Assembly (NCBI GenBank): GCA_016936295.1
Contig: JAFGYD010000056.1
Span: 1-62,746, forward strand
Direction of reading: 5' to 3'
DNA length: 62,746 nt
Origin: Spirochaetales bacterium
GTDB taxonomy: Bacteria > Spirochaetota > Spirochaetia > DSM-2461
Shown piece after piece: positions 1 to 6,059 of this stretch (positions are counted from its first letter, which is position 1; each line of letters starts with the position of its first letter). A model generated the notes under the pieces. That model did not search any database, was not told where the DNA came from, and saw nothing but the letters and a program-made list of their open reading frames with translations. The translations under genes were made by a program, and so were the position numbers.

Positions 1-74
1 ATTGCTATCAAGAATACATTATCTACGTGCCAAAAGGAACAATTAAGCAGAACTATTCGCTCGATGCTCAGTAA
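1..74 (+). CDS. C-terminal fragment of a gene cut by the left edge (tentative)
   Basis: Frame 3 is open from the first bases to a TAA at 72-74 and reads as about 23 ordinary residues ending in SLDAQ. I do not recognise it. Frame 1 is also open, to 126, but runs through the direct repeat at 93-125, so frame 3 is preferred. Joining the right end of the window to this frame gives an immediate stop, so the start must lie in sequence not shown. Confidence 0.3.
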   Translation, partial: CYQEYIIYVPKGTIKQNYSLDAQ

Positions 75-92
75 GGTTGGCACTAACATCCG

Positions 93-125
93 GATAAACG
101 TATATAATTACCTGATAAACGTATA
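93..125 (+). repeat. Two 12-bp direct repeats upstream of the first complete gene
   Basis: GATAAACGTATA occurs at 93-104 and again, perfectly, at 114-125. The start-to-start distance is 21 bp, or two turns of the helix, which puts both copies on the same face. They lie 55-90 bp before the first complete gene of the + strand block, in non-coding AT-rich DNA. The arrangement suits a paired binding site for a regulator or an early promoter element. A two-copy iteron is also possible, but no initiator gene is seen nearby. Confidence 0.5.
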
Positions 126-179
126 AAATAATTACTTTATATTATAATTATTAATCTAAAACATAAAAAACAAAACATT

Positions 180-809
180 GTGAGAAAAGAAACGAAAAAC
201 ACAAATATGACAAATTTAGTCGGATTGTGGTGTAATTTATTCCGTGCTATTGAAATAGCTAAAATTGGTGGATATTCAATTTCGGTCTATTTTGACGGAG
301 AATATAAAAATGGTTTCGATGATTACCTCTCTATAAAAACTTTTTGCAAGGGTTGGTTTAACGATTTTGTTTCAGATGGAGATATAAAAATTGAAATAAT
401 AAAGCCACGGTCCTACGAAATAAACGGTAAATGGGAAACCTTAGAATGCATTTCTAACAGAATAGAAAAATCCTTGCAGTTTCAGACTCCTGAGTTAAAG
501 TTACATGATTATTCTGAGGTTTTATTAAAAACAGCGACTCAAAAATTAGATTTATCACTATCACAAGTTGAAAAAATAAAACAGATAGCTATTACTATCG
601 CTCAAATGGATTTCTCTAAGACCGTCCAGGCACAACATGTTGCGGAATCAATTCAATATTCGTTCATTCATAATGACACCCGTTACAATGCTGAATCAAA
701 GTCTAAAATGTTTGGAGATATGATCCAGATAAAACTTGGAAAAATAGACAAGCGCCCAATTAAATCAGCTATTAATTATCTAAACACGTTGCTTTATTCT
801 AAAACATAG
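180..809 (+). CDS. ComM/YifB-like C-terminal domain protein
   Basis: This protein of about 209 residues has an unrecognised N-terminal half. Residues 113-162 resemble the C-terminal helical (lid) domain of the ComM/YifB family of Mg-chelatase-like AAA+ proteins. The matching pattern is KIKQIAITIAQM followed by QHVAESIQY, which mirrors the family's 'ARTIADL...I..EHIAEAIQYR'. There is no Walker A or B, so it cannot be an ATPase itself. In ComM the AAA+ ring is a branch-migration helicase; a free lid domain could interact with such a ring or be a fold borrowed for another job, which is inference. The GTG at 180 gives the longest frame; an in-frame ATG at 207 is an equally plausible start. It is the first complete gene after the paired repeats at 93-125. 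Confidence 0.6.
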   Translation: MRKETKNTNMTNLVGLWCNLFRAIEIAKIGGYSISVYFDGEYKNGFDDYLSIKTFCKGWFNDFVSDGDIKIEIIKPRSYEINGKWETLECISNRIEKSLQFQTPELKLHDYSEVLLKTATQKLDLSLSQVEKIKQIAITIAQMDFSKTVQAQHVAESIQYSFIHNDTRYNAESKSKMFGDMIQIKLGKIDKRPIKSAINYLNTLLYSKT

Positions 810-868
810 AATAAAGGAACTAATATAATAAAATTATAAATAATTTTTAAAACATAAAAATAAGAAAG

Positions 869-936
869 TTGGAAGAACTAAAAAAAGAACTTGACTTATC
901 AACAAGGATATAGCCAATGAAGCAAAATTAGTTTAA
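869..936 (+). pseudogene. Possible remnant of a small coiled-coil gene, frameshifted
   Basis: From a TTG at 869 the frame reads LEELKKEL and then stops at a TAG near 911. A second frame entering at 895 continues as LINKDIANEAKLV to a TAA at 934-936. Adding one base near 893 would join them into one charged helical peptide. There is no ATG start. This may be a decayed gene end, a sequencing error, or chance in A-rich DNA. Confidence 0.2.
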
Positions 937-959
937 TAATAATCTAAAAAATTAAAACG

Positions 960-1178
960 ATGAAAAATTTAATTATCACAGACGAAAATCTGACAGAAGC
1001 ACAAAAAATGGATTTGCAAATAGCTTTTGAAAACAGAGAAAAATCTAACGACTGGAATCTTGACCCAAAAAAATACTCAAAATTCGCAAATAATATTGAA
1101 GAAGTTAGAACACATATCCAATTAGAAAGAATGTTTGATTATTCAATTCCATTAACCAGCTTTAAAGTTGTAGAATAA
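960..1178 (+). CDS. Small hypothetical protein (72 aa)
   Basis: This soluble, charged protein starts MKNLIITDENLTEAQ. The Thr-Glu-Ala-Gln-Lys stretch and later Asn/Asp/Lys-rich part suggest a small helical protein. I see no membrane segment, cysteine cluster or known motif. The ATG follows an A-rich leader (AAAATTAAAACG) as usual in this phage. It sits between two apparently broken small reading frames in the accessory region at the start of the + block. Its function is unknown. Confidence 0.6.
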   Translation: MKNLIITDENLTEAQKMDLQIAFENREKSNDWNLDPKKYSKFANNIEEVRTHIQLERMFDYSIPLTSFKVVE

Positions 1179-1181
1179 TGA

Positions 1182-1370
1182 TGTTGTAAGTTTCATTATG
1201 ATAAGCATTTGATTGCTCCAGGGAATGACACGCACGGCCGATACATGGCTTGCCAATTATAAGAGTACGAAGATGTAATTGAATTTCTAGGATTTGATAA
1301 AGATCATCCAGATTTTATGAGTTTCCCAATAACTGAAACTCTAGGAAAAGAAAAGCTATTTGATTTATAA
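1182..1370 (+). pseudogene. Broken small gene with an in-frame stop
   Basis: One frame is open for 62 codons apart from a single TAA at 1260-1262. The part before the stop reads like protein (FHYDKHLIAPGNDTHGRYM). The part after it also does (YEDVIEFLGFDKDHPDF, ending KEKLFDL), and it ends in a proper TAA just before the next gene. Each half has normal amino-acid balance. A point mutation in one 60-residue gene explains this best; two tiny genes or readthrough are less likely. I do not recognise the family. Confidence 0.4.
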
Positions 1371-1384
1371 AAACAAAAATAATT

Positions 1385-1570
1385 ATGGAATATAGAGTGA
1401 GAGTAGAATCAAAAGATTACTTAACAATAAAAGCTACTAATAAAAAAGGTGATATTTGTATATTGAAACATATATCAATTATTTCTTGGGGGAACTATAT
1501 TAGAGGGAAAATAAAAATTGATGATTTAAACATCACAAATAAAGAAAAAGAATTTCTAAAAAATGGATGA
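1385..1570 (+). CDS. Small hypothetical protein (61 aa)
   Basis: This basic, mainly beta-patterned protein begins MEYRVRVESKDYLTIKATN. It has no membrane segment and no recognisable motif. The start lies in the recurrent leader AATAATTATGG seen at several genes of this block. Its last 8 bases overlap the start of the next gene, so the two are probably translated together. Function unknown. Confidence 0.6.
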   Translation: MEYRVRVESKDYLTIKATNKKGDICILKHISIISWGNYIRGKIKIDDLNITNKEKEFLKNG

Positions 1571-1850
1571 TTTAACTGTAGATTTTAGAATAAGAATCGA
1601 TTATCAAGATGATAATGGATATTTAATGATGTTAACTTACAATCTTTACGAGGGAACTCTAACTTTTGATTATAGGTATAAAGGACTTCCTTTCTCTGAG
1701 CATAAAATTCATCTTATAATACCTTTTTTGCAAAAAATTATTGATTATTGTAATAAAAAACTTTTAAAAAATAATATTTCAATAATAGAACGTGATATGC
1801 TTATTACTACAATTAAATACATTAAAAATCATATCAGTCAAATTGATTGA
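1563..1850 (+). CDS. Hypothetical protein (95 aa)
   Basis: The acidic N-terminal half has alternating hydrophobic residues (VDFRIRIDYQDD) and suggests a small beta sheet. The C-terminal half (from about residue 45) is helical and rich in Ile, Lys and Asn. It overlaps the previous gene by 8 bases and ends 3 bases before the end of the convergent minus-strand gene at 1854. I do not recognise it. Confidence 0.6.
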   Translation: MDDLTVDFRIRIDYQDDNGYLMMLTYNLYEGTLTFDYRYKGLPFSEHKIHLIIPFLQKIIDYCNKKLLKNNISIIERDMLITTIKYIKNHISQID

Positions 1851-1853
1851 ATT

Positions 1854-2225
1854 TTATCGGTAAGATTTACGATTAAATATATCAGCCCAGTAATTCAATT
1901 CTTTCTTTATTCCATGAATCTCTGATTGCTGTTTTTGTTCATTTTCTTCAATTTCAGCAAGTCTTTTTTCTCTCTCTATGGCTTCTTTATATTTTTTCGC
2001 ATGATATTTAGCATGAAAGTATTTCTTAAACCCCCTATGTAAATTAAAATAAGAACTTGAGAAGCCATCATTATGTGTAAGGACTATTTGTGTCATACAC
2101 CATCCAATATGTTTAATATGGGCAGTTATGGCTTTTACAGATACTGTTTTATACTTATCAGCATCTTCTTTCATCAATTCATCTTTAATTCTTCGGGCAT
2201 AATGTCTATAATCTAAACCATTCAT
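1854..2225 (-). CDS. Lone minus-strand hypothetical protein in the early block (123 aa)
   Basis: This is the only minus-strand gene in the left 13 kb. The + strand has no competing frame of useful length here, which supports it. The N-terminal 35 residues are charged and helical (YRHYARRIKDELMKE). A central part (about 35-70) contains HIKHIGW and YFNLHRGFKKYF, with many His, Lys and aromatic residues. A charged coiled coil follows at about 70-105. The basic character would suit a nucleic-acid-binding regulator, and an isolated reverse gene in an early block is often regulatory, but no helix-turn-helix is evident. It starts 12 bases from the divergent microprotein at 2237. Function unknown. 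Confidence 0.55.
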   Translation of the reverse strand: MNGLDYRHYARRIKDELMKEDADKYKTVSVKAITAHIKHIGWCMTQIVLTHNDGFSSSYFNLHRGFKKYFHAKYHAKKYKEAIEREKRLAEIEENEQKQQSEIHGIKKELNYWADIFNRKSYR

Positions 2226-2236
2226 AATACAAAGTT

Positions 2237-2320
2237 ATGACAATTACAGAAATAACAACATGGCGTAATAAATATGTCAGACAAAAATACTTAAAACAAT
2301 TTAAAAATCAATTAATGTAA
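2237..2320 (+). CDS. Basic microprotein (27 aa)
   Basis: ATG at 2237 opens 27 codons to a TAA at 2318-2320, only 3 bases before the next gene's ATG. The product starts MTITEITTWRNKYVRQKY and is strongly basic. The tight spacing to 2324 and the reasonable composition support translation, perhaps as a leader peptide coupled to the next gene. It is too short for any family assignment. Confidence 0.35.
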   Translation: MTITEITTWRNKYVRQKYLKQFKNQLM

Positions 2321-2323
2321 ATT

Positions 2324-2665
2324 ATGAAAAATAAAAGTCTACAAAAAGTAAGCTTTGTTCCTTTAAAGAAAAAGGATCAGAAATTAGTAAAACAATACAC
2401 TAAAGCTTTAGGATATCAATCAATATTAAATAATAAAGAAAGAATAAATATAGTTATCGATAACCATAATAGAATATTTCTTGTTGTAAAAAGAGACAAT
2501 CATATATTTTGTTATAAAAACGGAATTTATATTCCAATATATGAAAATCAAATCAGTCAAATTGAGGTTTTTAGAAAAAAATTTAATCATTTGAATATAC
2601 ACAATAATATTATTTCTGTTATATTTGGATTATCTTTATACGCAAAAGAAACTTTTAGTATATGA
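2324..2665 (+). CDS. Hypothetical protein (113 aa)
   Basis: This basic protein begins MKNKSLQKVSFVPLKKKDQ. Residues 45-75 alternate hydrophobic residues (INIVIDNHNRIFLVVKRDN), suggesting beta strands, and the C-terminus is hydrophobic and helical. It starts in a GTAAATTATGA leader and overlaps the next gene by 4 bases, so the two are probably coupled. No motif is recognised. Confidence 0.55.
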   Translation: MKNKSLQKVSFVPLKKKDQKLVKQYTKALGYQSILNNKERINIVIDNHNRIFLVVKRDNHIFCYKNGIYIPIYENQISQIEVFRKKFNHLNIHNNIISVIFGLSLYAKETFSI

Positions 2666-2871
2666 AAAATACAATCCCTAAATCCGAAAAACTTAAAGAA
2701 GTTGACGGAAAATACATTCACGAAAGTCCTAATAAACTTCATCAAAAAGCACTAAGGGCATTAGAATTAGCTAAAGAATTAGAGTCCATAACTCCAACAA
2801 AAAAGATAATTAGTAAAGATGGAAAGATAGTCAGATTTGTAAAAATAAAATCAAATGAAAAGAATAATTAA
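2662..2871 (+). CDS. Small basic hypothetical protein (69 aa)
   Basis: The product is Lys-rich, with an amphipathic helix around residues 25-42 (LHQKALRALELAKELE) and a short basic beta-like tail. The start overlaps the end of the preceding gene (ATGA), and its end overlaps the small membrane-protein frame at 2855. It has no membrane segment or metal-binding motif. Function unknown. Confidence 0.55.
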   Translation: MKNTIPKSEKLKEVDGKYIHESPNKLHQKALRALELAKELESITPTKKIISKDGKIVRFVKIKSNEKNN

Positions 2872-2962
2872 TTTTTTAATTTTATGGGGCAAAAGATGGG
2901 ATTTCTTTTTCGTATTGATATACTTTATTATAATAAGCATTATTACTTATTATATTTTTTGA
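2855..2962 (+). CDS. Single-pass membrane microprotein (35 aa)
   Basis: ATG at 2855 opens 35 codons to a TGA at 2960-2962, overlapping the previous gene by 17 bases. After a short basic head (MKRIINFLILWGKRW) it is almost entirely hydrophobic (FFFVLIYFIIISII), which predicts one membrane helix. The positive-inside pattern puts the N-terminus in the cytoplasm. It is the last frame before the terminator at 3022. It could be a small inner-membrane modulator or a superinfection-exclusion peptide; neither can be shown from sequence. Confidence 0.4.
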   Translation: MKRIINFLILWGKRWDFFFVLIYFIIISIITYYIF

Positions 2963-3021
2963 AAAATTAAATTTATTTAGATATCTATGTTATCATATAA
3001 AATGACAGCATAAATAATTAT

Positions 3022-3048
3022 GAGGGAGACAGCATCTCCCTCTTTTTT
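3022..3048 (+). terminator. Strong intrinsic terminator (or attenuator) before the replication operon
   Basis: A perfect 8-bp stem (GAGGGAGA at 3022-3029, TCTCCCTC at 3035-3042) encloses a CAGCA loop and is followed by six T (3043-3048). It ends the accessory gene group. It lies only 24 bases before the ATG at 3072, so the replication operon needs a promoter within or just before it, or is controlled by read-through. The 2963-3021 stretch upstream holds no gene. Confidence 0.85.
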
Positions 3049-3071
3049 ATTCATATTTTTAAAAAACAATA

Positions 3072-3602
3072 ATGATTATAACAAAAGAAGAATTAATAAA
3101 AATGGTATATTCAGAAAAAGAACTACAAAATGTAGATAATAGAATACCTCCTATACTTTGGGCAATGTTAGATACTTCGGAGTATGTTATGGATTATAAC
3201 GAGAACAGCGCGGGGCGACTGACTAATCTGTATGCTAAACTTTGGCAAAAACACAATGGAGATATTGTTTCTTATTTAATGAAGAAAAAAGGAATAGAAA
3301 GAAATGGATCCATTTTATACAAAAGGATTATAAAATACACTGACGAGGTTTATATACTTCAAGAAAAAATTATTGATGAAATACATGATAAAGTAAGGCA
3401 GAGTAAAAAAAAGTCAATATTTACAACAGAGAAAGCCATATTAATTGATGATGACTCTTTAAGCTATAGCCTTTCAAATAATAGTTATCTTAAAGAATTA
3501 ACTGTTCATTCATTATTGGATAACAATGGTTATGGATACTCTTATTATATTTTATCTATTCATCAACTGGCTAATTTATTAGATTATATAAACAAATTAT
3601 GA
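3072..3602 (+). CDS. Hypothetical protein (176 aa), first gene of the replication operon
   Basis: This soluble, mostly helical protein begins MIITKEELIKMVYSEKELQ. Residues around 35-75 (NENSAGRLTNLYAKLWQKHNGD) are helical and basic. A Lys/Ser-rich segment (RQSKKKS) lies near 115, and the C-terminal third is Ser/Tyr/Leu-rich. I see no catalytic motif. It overlaps the RadC-like gene by 4 bases and is the first gene after the terminator at 3022. Function unknown. Confidence 0.6.
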   Translation: MIITKEELIKMVYSEKELQNVDNRIPPILWAMLDTSEYVMDYNENSAGRLTNLYAKLWQKHNGDIVSYLMKKKGIERNGSILYKRIIKYTDEVYILQEKIIDEIHDKVRQSKKKSIFTTEKAILIDDDSLSYSLSNNSYLKELTVHSLLDNNGYGYSYYILSIHQLANLLDYINKL

Positions 3603-4042
3603 AAACATACACTAAATACATTGAAAAAATATCTTTAATTCGAGAACCGTCAAATTTTAAACGAGCAAAAATAAAATCTTCAATGGAGGCTCAAGAATAT
3701 GTCAGAAATTTCTTTACAAGCATTTCTATTTTTGAATCTTTTTTTATTCTTTTATTAAACAGAGGTAATAATACTATTGGTTATGTGATGATATCACAAG
3801 GGGGCGTTACAGGGACAGTAGTTGATGTTAAGATAATAGCAAAATATGCTATTGAATCTTTATGTTCCGGATTAATAATGTTTCATAATCATCCTAGTGG
3901 AGAAATAAATCCTAGTCAAAAAGACAAAGAGGTCACAGAAAAAATAAAAAATGGGCTTAATATTTTAGATATTCATTTGCTTGACCATATTATTATTACA
4001 GAAAATAATTATTTTTCATTTGCAGATGAAGGAATTTTATAA
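3599..4042 (+). CDS. radC: RadC-like JAB/MPN-domain protein
   Basis: This is a short (147 aa) RadC-family protein consisting of the JAB/MPN metalloenzyme-like domain. The signature is intact: Glu-46 as probable fourth ligand, HNHPSG at 96-101, Asp-109 after PSQKD, and the LLDHIII strand at 127-133 followed by FSFADEG. It lacks the helix-hairpin-helix N-terminal domain of full-length chromosomal RadC (about 220 aa), as do many phage and plasmid versions. The biochemical role of RadC is unsettled despite its historic link to repair. Here it sits at the head of a replication/recombination operon, 3 bases before the next gene. Confidence 0.9.
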   Translation: MKTYTKYIEKISLIREPSNFKRAKIKSSMEAQEYVRNFFTSISIFESFFILLLNRGNNTIGYVMISQGGVTGTVVDVKIIAKYAIESLCSGLIMFHNHPSGEINPSQKDKEVTEKIKNGLNILDIHLLDHIIITENNYFSFADEGIL

Positions 4043-4045
4043 AAG

Positions 4046-4339
4046 ATGACTAATCAACTTGATTTATTTGGAATTGAAAAAGCCGCTAAAATTCCGATCA
4101 AAAACTCTATACATAAGTTTAGCGGGACTATTACACCCAATCACAATGATATAGTTCAGAGAGCATTAAACAGGCTTAAAAACGTTCATATTAATGAAAC
4201 AGAACAAACTATTCGTGATTGGGTGGCTTCTGATTGGCATCATGGGATTAATCCTGATTATCATGTAGCAGCATACAATATTGGATTACTTAAAGTACTC
4301 AAAGTAAATAATGAAATTATAATAAAAACATTATTATGA
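4046..4339 (+). CDS. Small protein with an N-terminal sliding-clamp-binding motif
   Basis: The protein begins MTNQLDLFG. QLDLF fits the consensus pentapeptide (QLxLF) by which bacterial polymerases and repair proteins dock on the beta sliding clamp, and an extreme N-terminal, likely disordered position suits such a role. The rest (about residues 30-97) is helical, with a conserved-looking Trp/His cluster (RDWVASDWHHGINPDYH). No clamp gene lies in the window, so the target would be the host clamp or one encoded elsewhere. It overlaps the next gene by 4 bases. The binding motif is seen; the function is inferred. Confidence 0.6.
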   Translation: MTNQLDLFGIEKAAKIPIKNSIHKFSGTITPNHNDIVQRALNRLKNVHINETEQTIRDWVASDWHHGINPDYHVAAYNIGLLKVLKVNNEIIIKTLL

Positions 4340-4872
4340 AAAAAATTAAAATTTTAAAAGGTGATGGTTTTGATCTTGAAATTAAAGAAATGAACGGATA
4401 TGATGTTGAATTAAAAAGTAAATGGAACTGTAATTACCCTGCTGTTGCTTATAAAAATGAGAATGGTTTGTGGTATTGCATTCACGAATACTCGGGATTG
4501 GCTTTCAATGGCATTGGTCAAAAAACAAAAAATAAGGCAATTGAAGAGGCAACATTAAAGGTTAACAACTTTAAATCAAAAGAATATGTAGACAGGGTCA
4601 TTTATTCTCAAGTGTCTGTAAATGACAAACTAAAAAAACATGAACAGAACAAGACCAAATTTAAAAGTGATTTAAAAAAATTACATGATATAGAAAAAGA
4701 AATCGGGATCAAACTCCCTATTTGTGGGCTTTCCGCTTATCTTGGCAAGCTATCAATTGACGTGGTTAAACTTGACAGCAGGCTAAGGGTGCCGCAAAAT
4801 GAATCACTATCAAATTATATAATTAAAAAATACGGGGGAAAAATAAATGACAGGATAAAAGAGTTAATATAA
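4336..4872 (+). CDS. Hypothetical protein (178 aa)
   Basis: The N-terminal 75 residues look like a small beta-rich domain (FDLEIKEMNGYDVELKSKW, then a Trp/Tyr/Cys-rich strand LWYCIHEYSG). A Lys-rich helix at about 95-125 (VNDKLKKHEQNKTKFKSDLK) links to a basic C-terminal part. No catalytic motif is visible. It is translationally coupled to the preceding clamp-motif protein through an ATGA overlap. Function unknown. Confidence 0.55.
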   Translation: MKKIKILKGDGFDLEIKEMNGYDVELKSKWNCNYPAVAYKNENGLWYCIHEYSGLAFNGIGQKTKNKAIEEATLKVNNFKSKEYVDRVIYSQVSVNDKLKKHEQNKTKFKSDLKKLHDIEKEIGIKLPICGLSAYLGKLSIDVVKLDSRLRVPQNESLSNYIIKKYGGKINDRIKELI

Positions 4873-4899
4873 AATAAAAACAATTAATAATATTTAATT

Positions 4900-5148
4900 A
4901 TGGATGATCAAGACGAATGTATTTACAATGAAGAAACAGGAGAATGTATTCCTGAAAGTGATATTATTGCTTCACTTAAAGAATCTGAATGGGAAGAATT
5001 AAGATATGAAAACAAATACCTGGAACTTAAAAAAAGACAAAGAAATATTGAATCTTTAGTAGAAGAAATGACAAAAACACCAACTAAAGTGAAAAATAAA
5101 AACGTTGCCAAATTAAGAGATAATTTGGAGTGTTATGATGAGCTTTAA
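4900..5148 (+). CDS. Small acidic protein (82 aa), possibly frameshifted at its end
   Basis: The protein is very acidic at the N-terminus (MDDQDECIYNEETGECIPE) and then charged and helical (ELKKRQRNIESLVEEM). It starts in the leader TTTAATTATGG. Just past the stop, another frame continues for 22 codons (NDLAYIIPVAEEQLKETHFF) to a TAA at 5211-5213. One extra T in the TTT at 5144-5146 would join the two into an uninterrupted protein of about 104 residues. The C-terminus may therefore be truncated by a one-base deletion, or the reading may be a sequencing error. Function unknown; an acidic DNA-mimic role is only a guess. Confidence 0.5.
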   Translation: MDDQDECIYNEETGECIPESDIIASLKESEWEELRYENKYLELKKRQRNIESLVEEMTKTPTKVKNKNVAKLRDNLECYDEL

Positions 5149-5230
5149 ATGATTTAGCCTATATTATTCCTGTGGCTGAAGAACAATTAAAAGAAACGCA
5201 TTTTTTTATATAATTTTAAAAACTATAAAA

Positions 5231-5641
5231 ATGAAAATATATCTAAGCAAAAGCAATAAAGCTGCATTTAGTCTTGTAGCTAAGTTAAGAGAAGAACTTA
5301 CAAATAATAAAATTGAAATATCAGAATATGAGGGTGGCAAATATGATTTTGATAAGCTGTCAGACGGCATAAAATTAATTTTTATAATAACACATCCAGA
5401 AGGGAATGAAAGCATTCCTAATATTGCCTATTTTGGTAGGGGAATATATTCTGAATATATAAAATCCTCAGAAAATAACGTCCCTGCTTATCTTTATGAT
5501 GGAGAATATTGTTTTCAAATAATAAGGTCTAAACTAATGAATCAAAATGATTATATGTTTAAATGGGCTAAAATACAATTAAATAATACTCCACTTACTG
5601 TAGAACAAGTATTAACATTAGATAATGGCGAAAATATGTAA
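5231..5641 (+). CDS. Rossmann-like alpha/beta protein, possible nucleotide-binding fold
   Basis: The 136-residue protein opens with a strand, MKIYLSKSN, then a helix (AAFSLVAKLREEL), a second strand (IEISEYEGG), and a hydrophobic strand IKLIFIIT at about 50-57. GRGIYSEYIKSSENNVPAYLY follows the last strand. This order resembles small sugar- or nucleotide-binding folds such as nucleoside 2-deoxyribosyltransferase-like or TIR-like domains, where an early strand is followed by a 'GxG...E' helix and a final strand. The similarity is by eye only and weak. It overlaps the HNH gene by 17 bases inside the replication operon. Confidence 0.4.
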   Translation: MKIYLSKSNKAAFSLVAKLREELTNNKIEISEYEGGKYDFDKLSDGIKLIFIITHPEGNESIPNIAYFGRGIYSEYIKSSENNVPAYLYDGEYCFQIIRSKLMNQNDYMFKWAKIQLNNTPLTVEQVLTLDNGENM

Positions 5642-6059
5642 AATACAAGAGTGTTCATATCCTGTTTTTGGAAAAGGATATTGCAAAAAACATCAGTATT
5701 TAAGACAAGACTATAAATCCTATGTTTATAAGAAAACGGCCACAGGTGAACTTCAGCTTTTTGAATTAATATGGAAAGAAAGAATTCATAAATCTTATTT
5801 GTCAGGTAGAAAACTGGAATATTTTTCAGTATCTTTGTTCGCTCACGTTTTACCTAAAGCGCAAAATAAATTTCCAAAATGGAAATTAAATCCTGACAAT
5901 ATAATTTTACTTACTGAATATGAACATCATCTTTACGATAACGGCACCATGTCTCAAAGGGAGGCTTATGCCAAAGAAAATGATTGTAATTGGACTATTA
6001 TACATAATCTTTATAAAGAGTTAAAAGACGCTTATGAAAAAGAATTTGATATCAGATAA
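5625..6059 (+). CDS. HNH-type endonuclease-like protein with N-terminal zinc motif
   Basis: The N-terminus carries a cysteine/histidine group (C5, C10, then YCKKH near residues 19-23) typical of a small zinc ribbon. The C-terminal half has an HNH-like pattern: FAHVLPKA at about 72-79, the central N of DNIILLT near 97, and EHHLYDN near 105-111. These are the AH, N and H positions of the betabetaalpha-metal fold. Such proteins beside phage replication genes (compare NinG) act on branched or nicked DNA, or are nucleases of unknown target. It lies between the Rossmann-like gene and the helicase and overlaps both, so they are co-translated. Confidence 0.65.
   Translation: MAKICKIQECSYPVFGKGYCKKHQYLRQDYKSYVYKKTATGELQLFELIWKERIHKSYLSGRKLEYFSVSLFAHVLPKAQNKFPKWKLNPDNIILLTEYEHHLYDNGTMSQREAYAKENDCNWTIIHNLYKELKDAYEKEFDIR

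Noticed and set aside
1-126. Alternative frame 1 gene fragment at the left edge, open to 126
   Set aside because: It runs through the paired direct repeats and reads less naturally than frame 3; an overlap of coding sequence with the likely control site is less probable.
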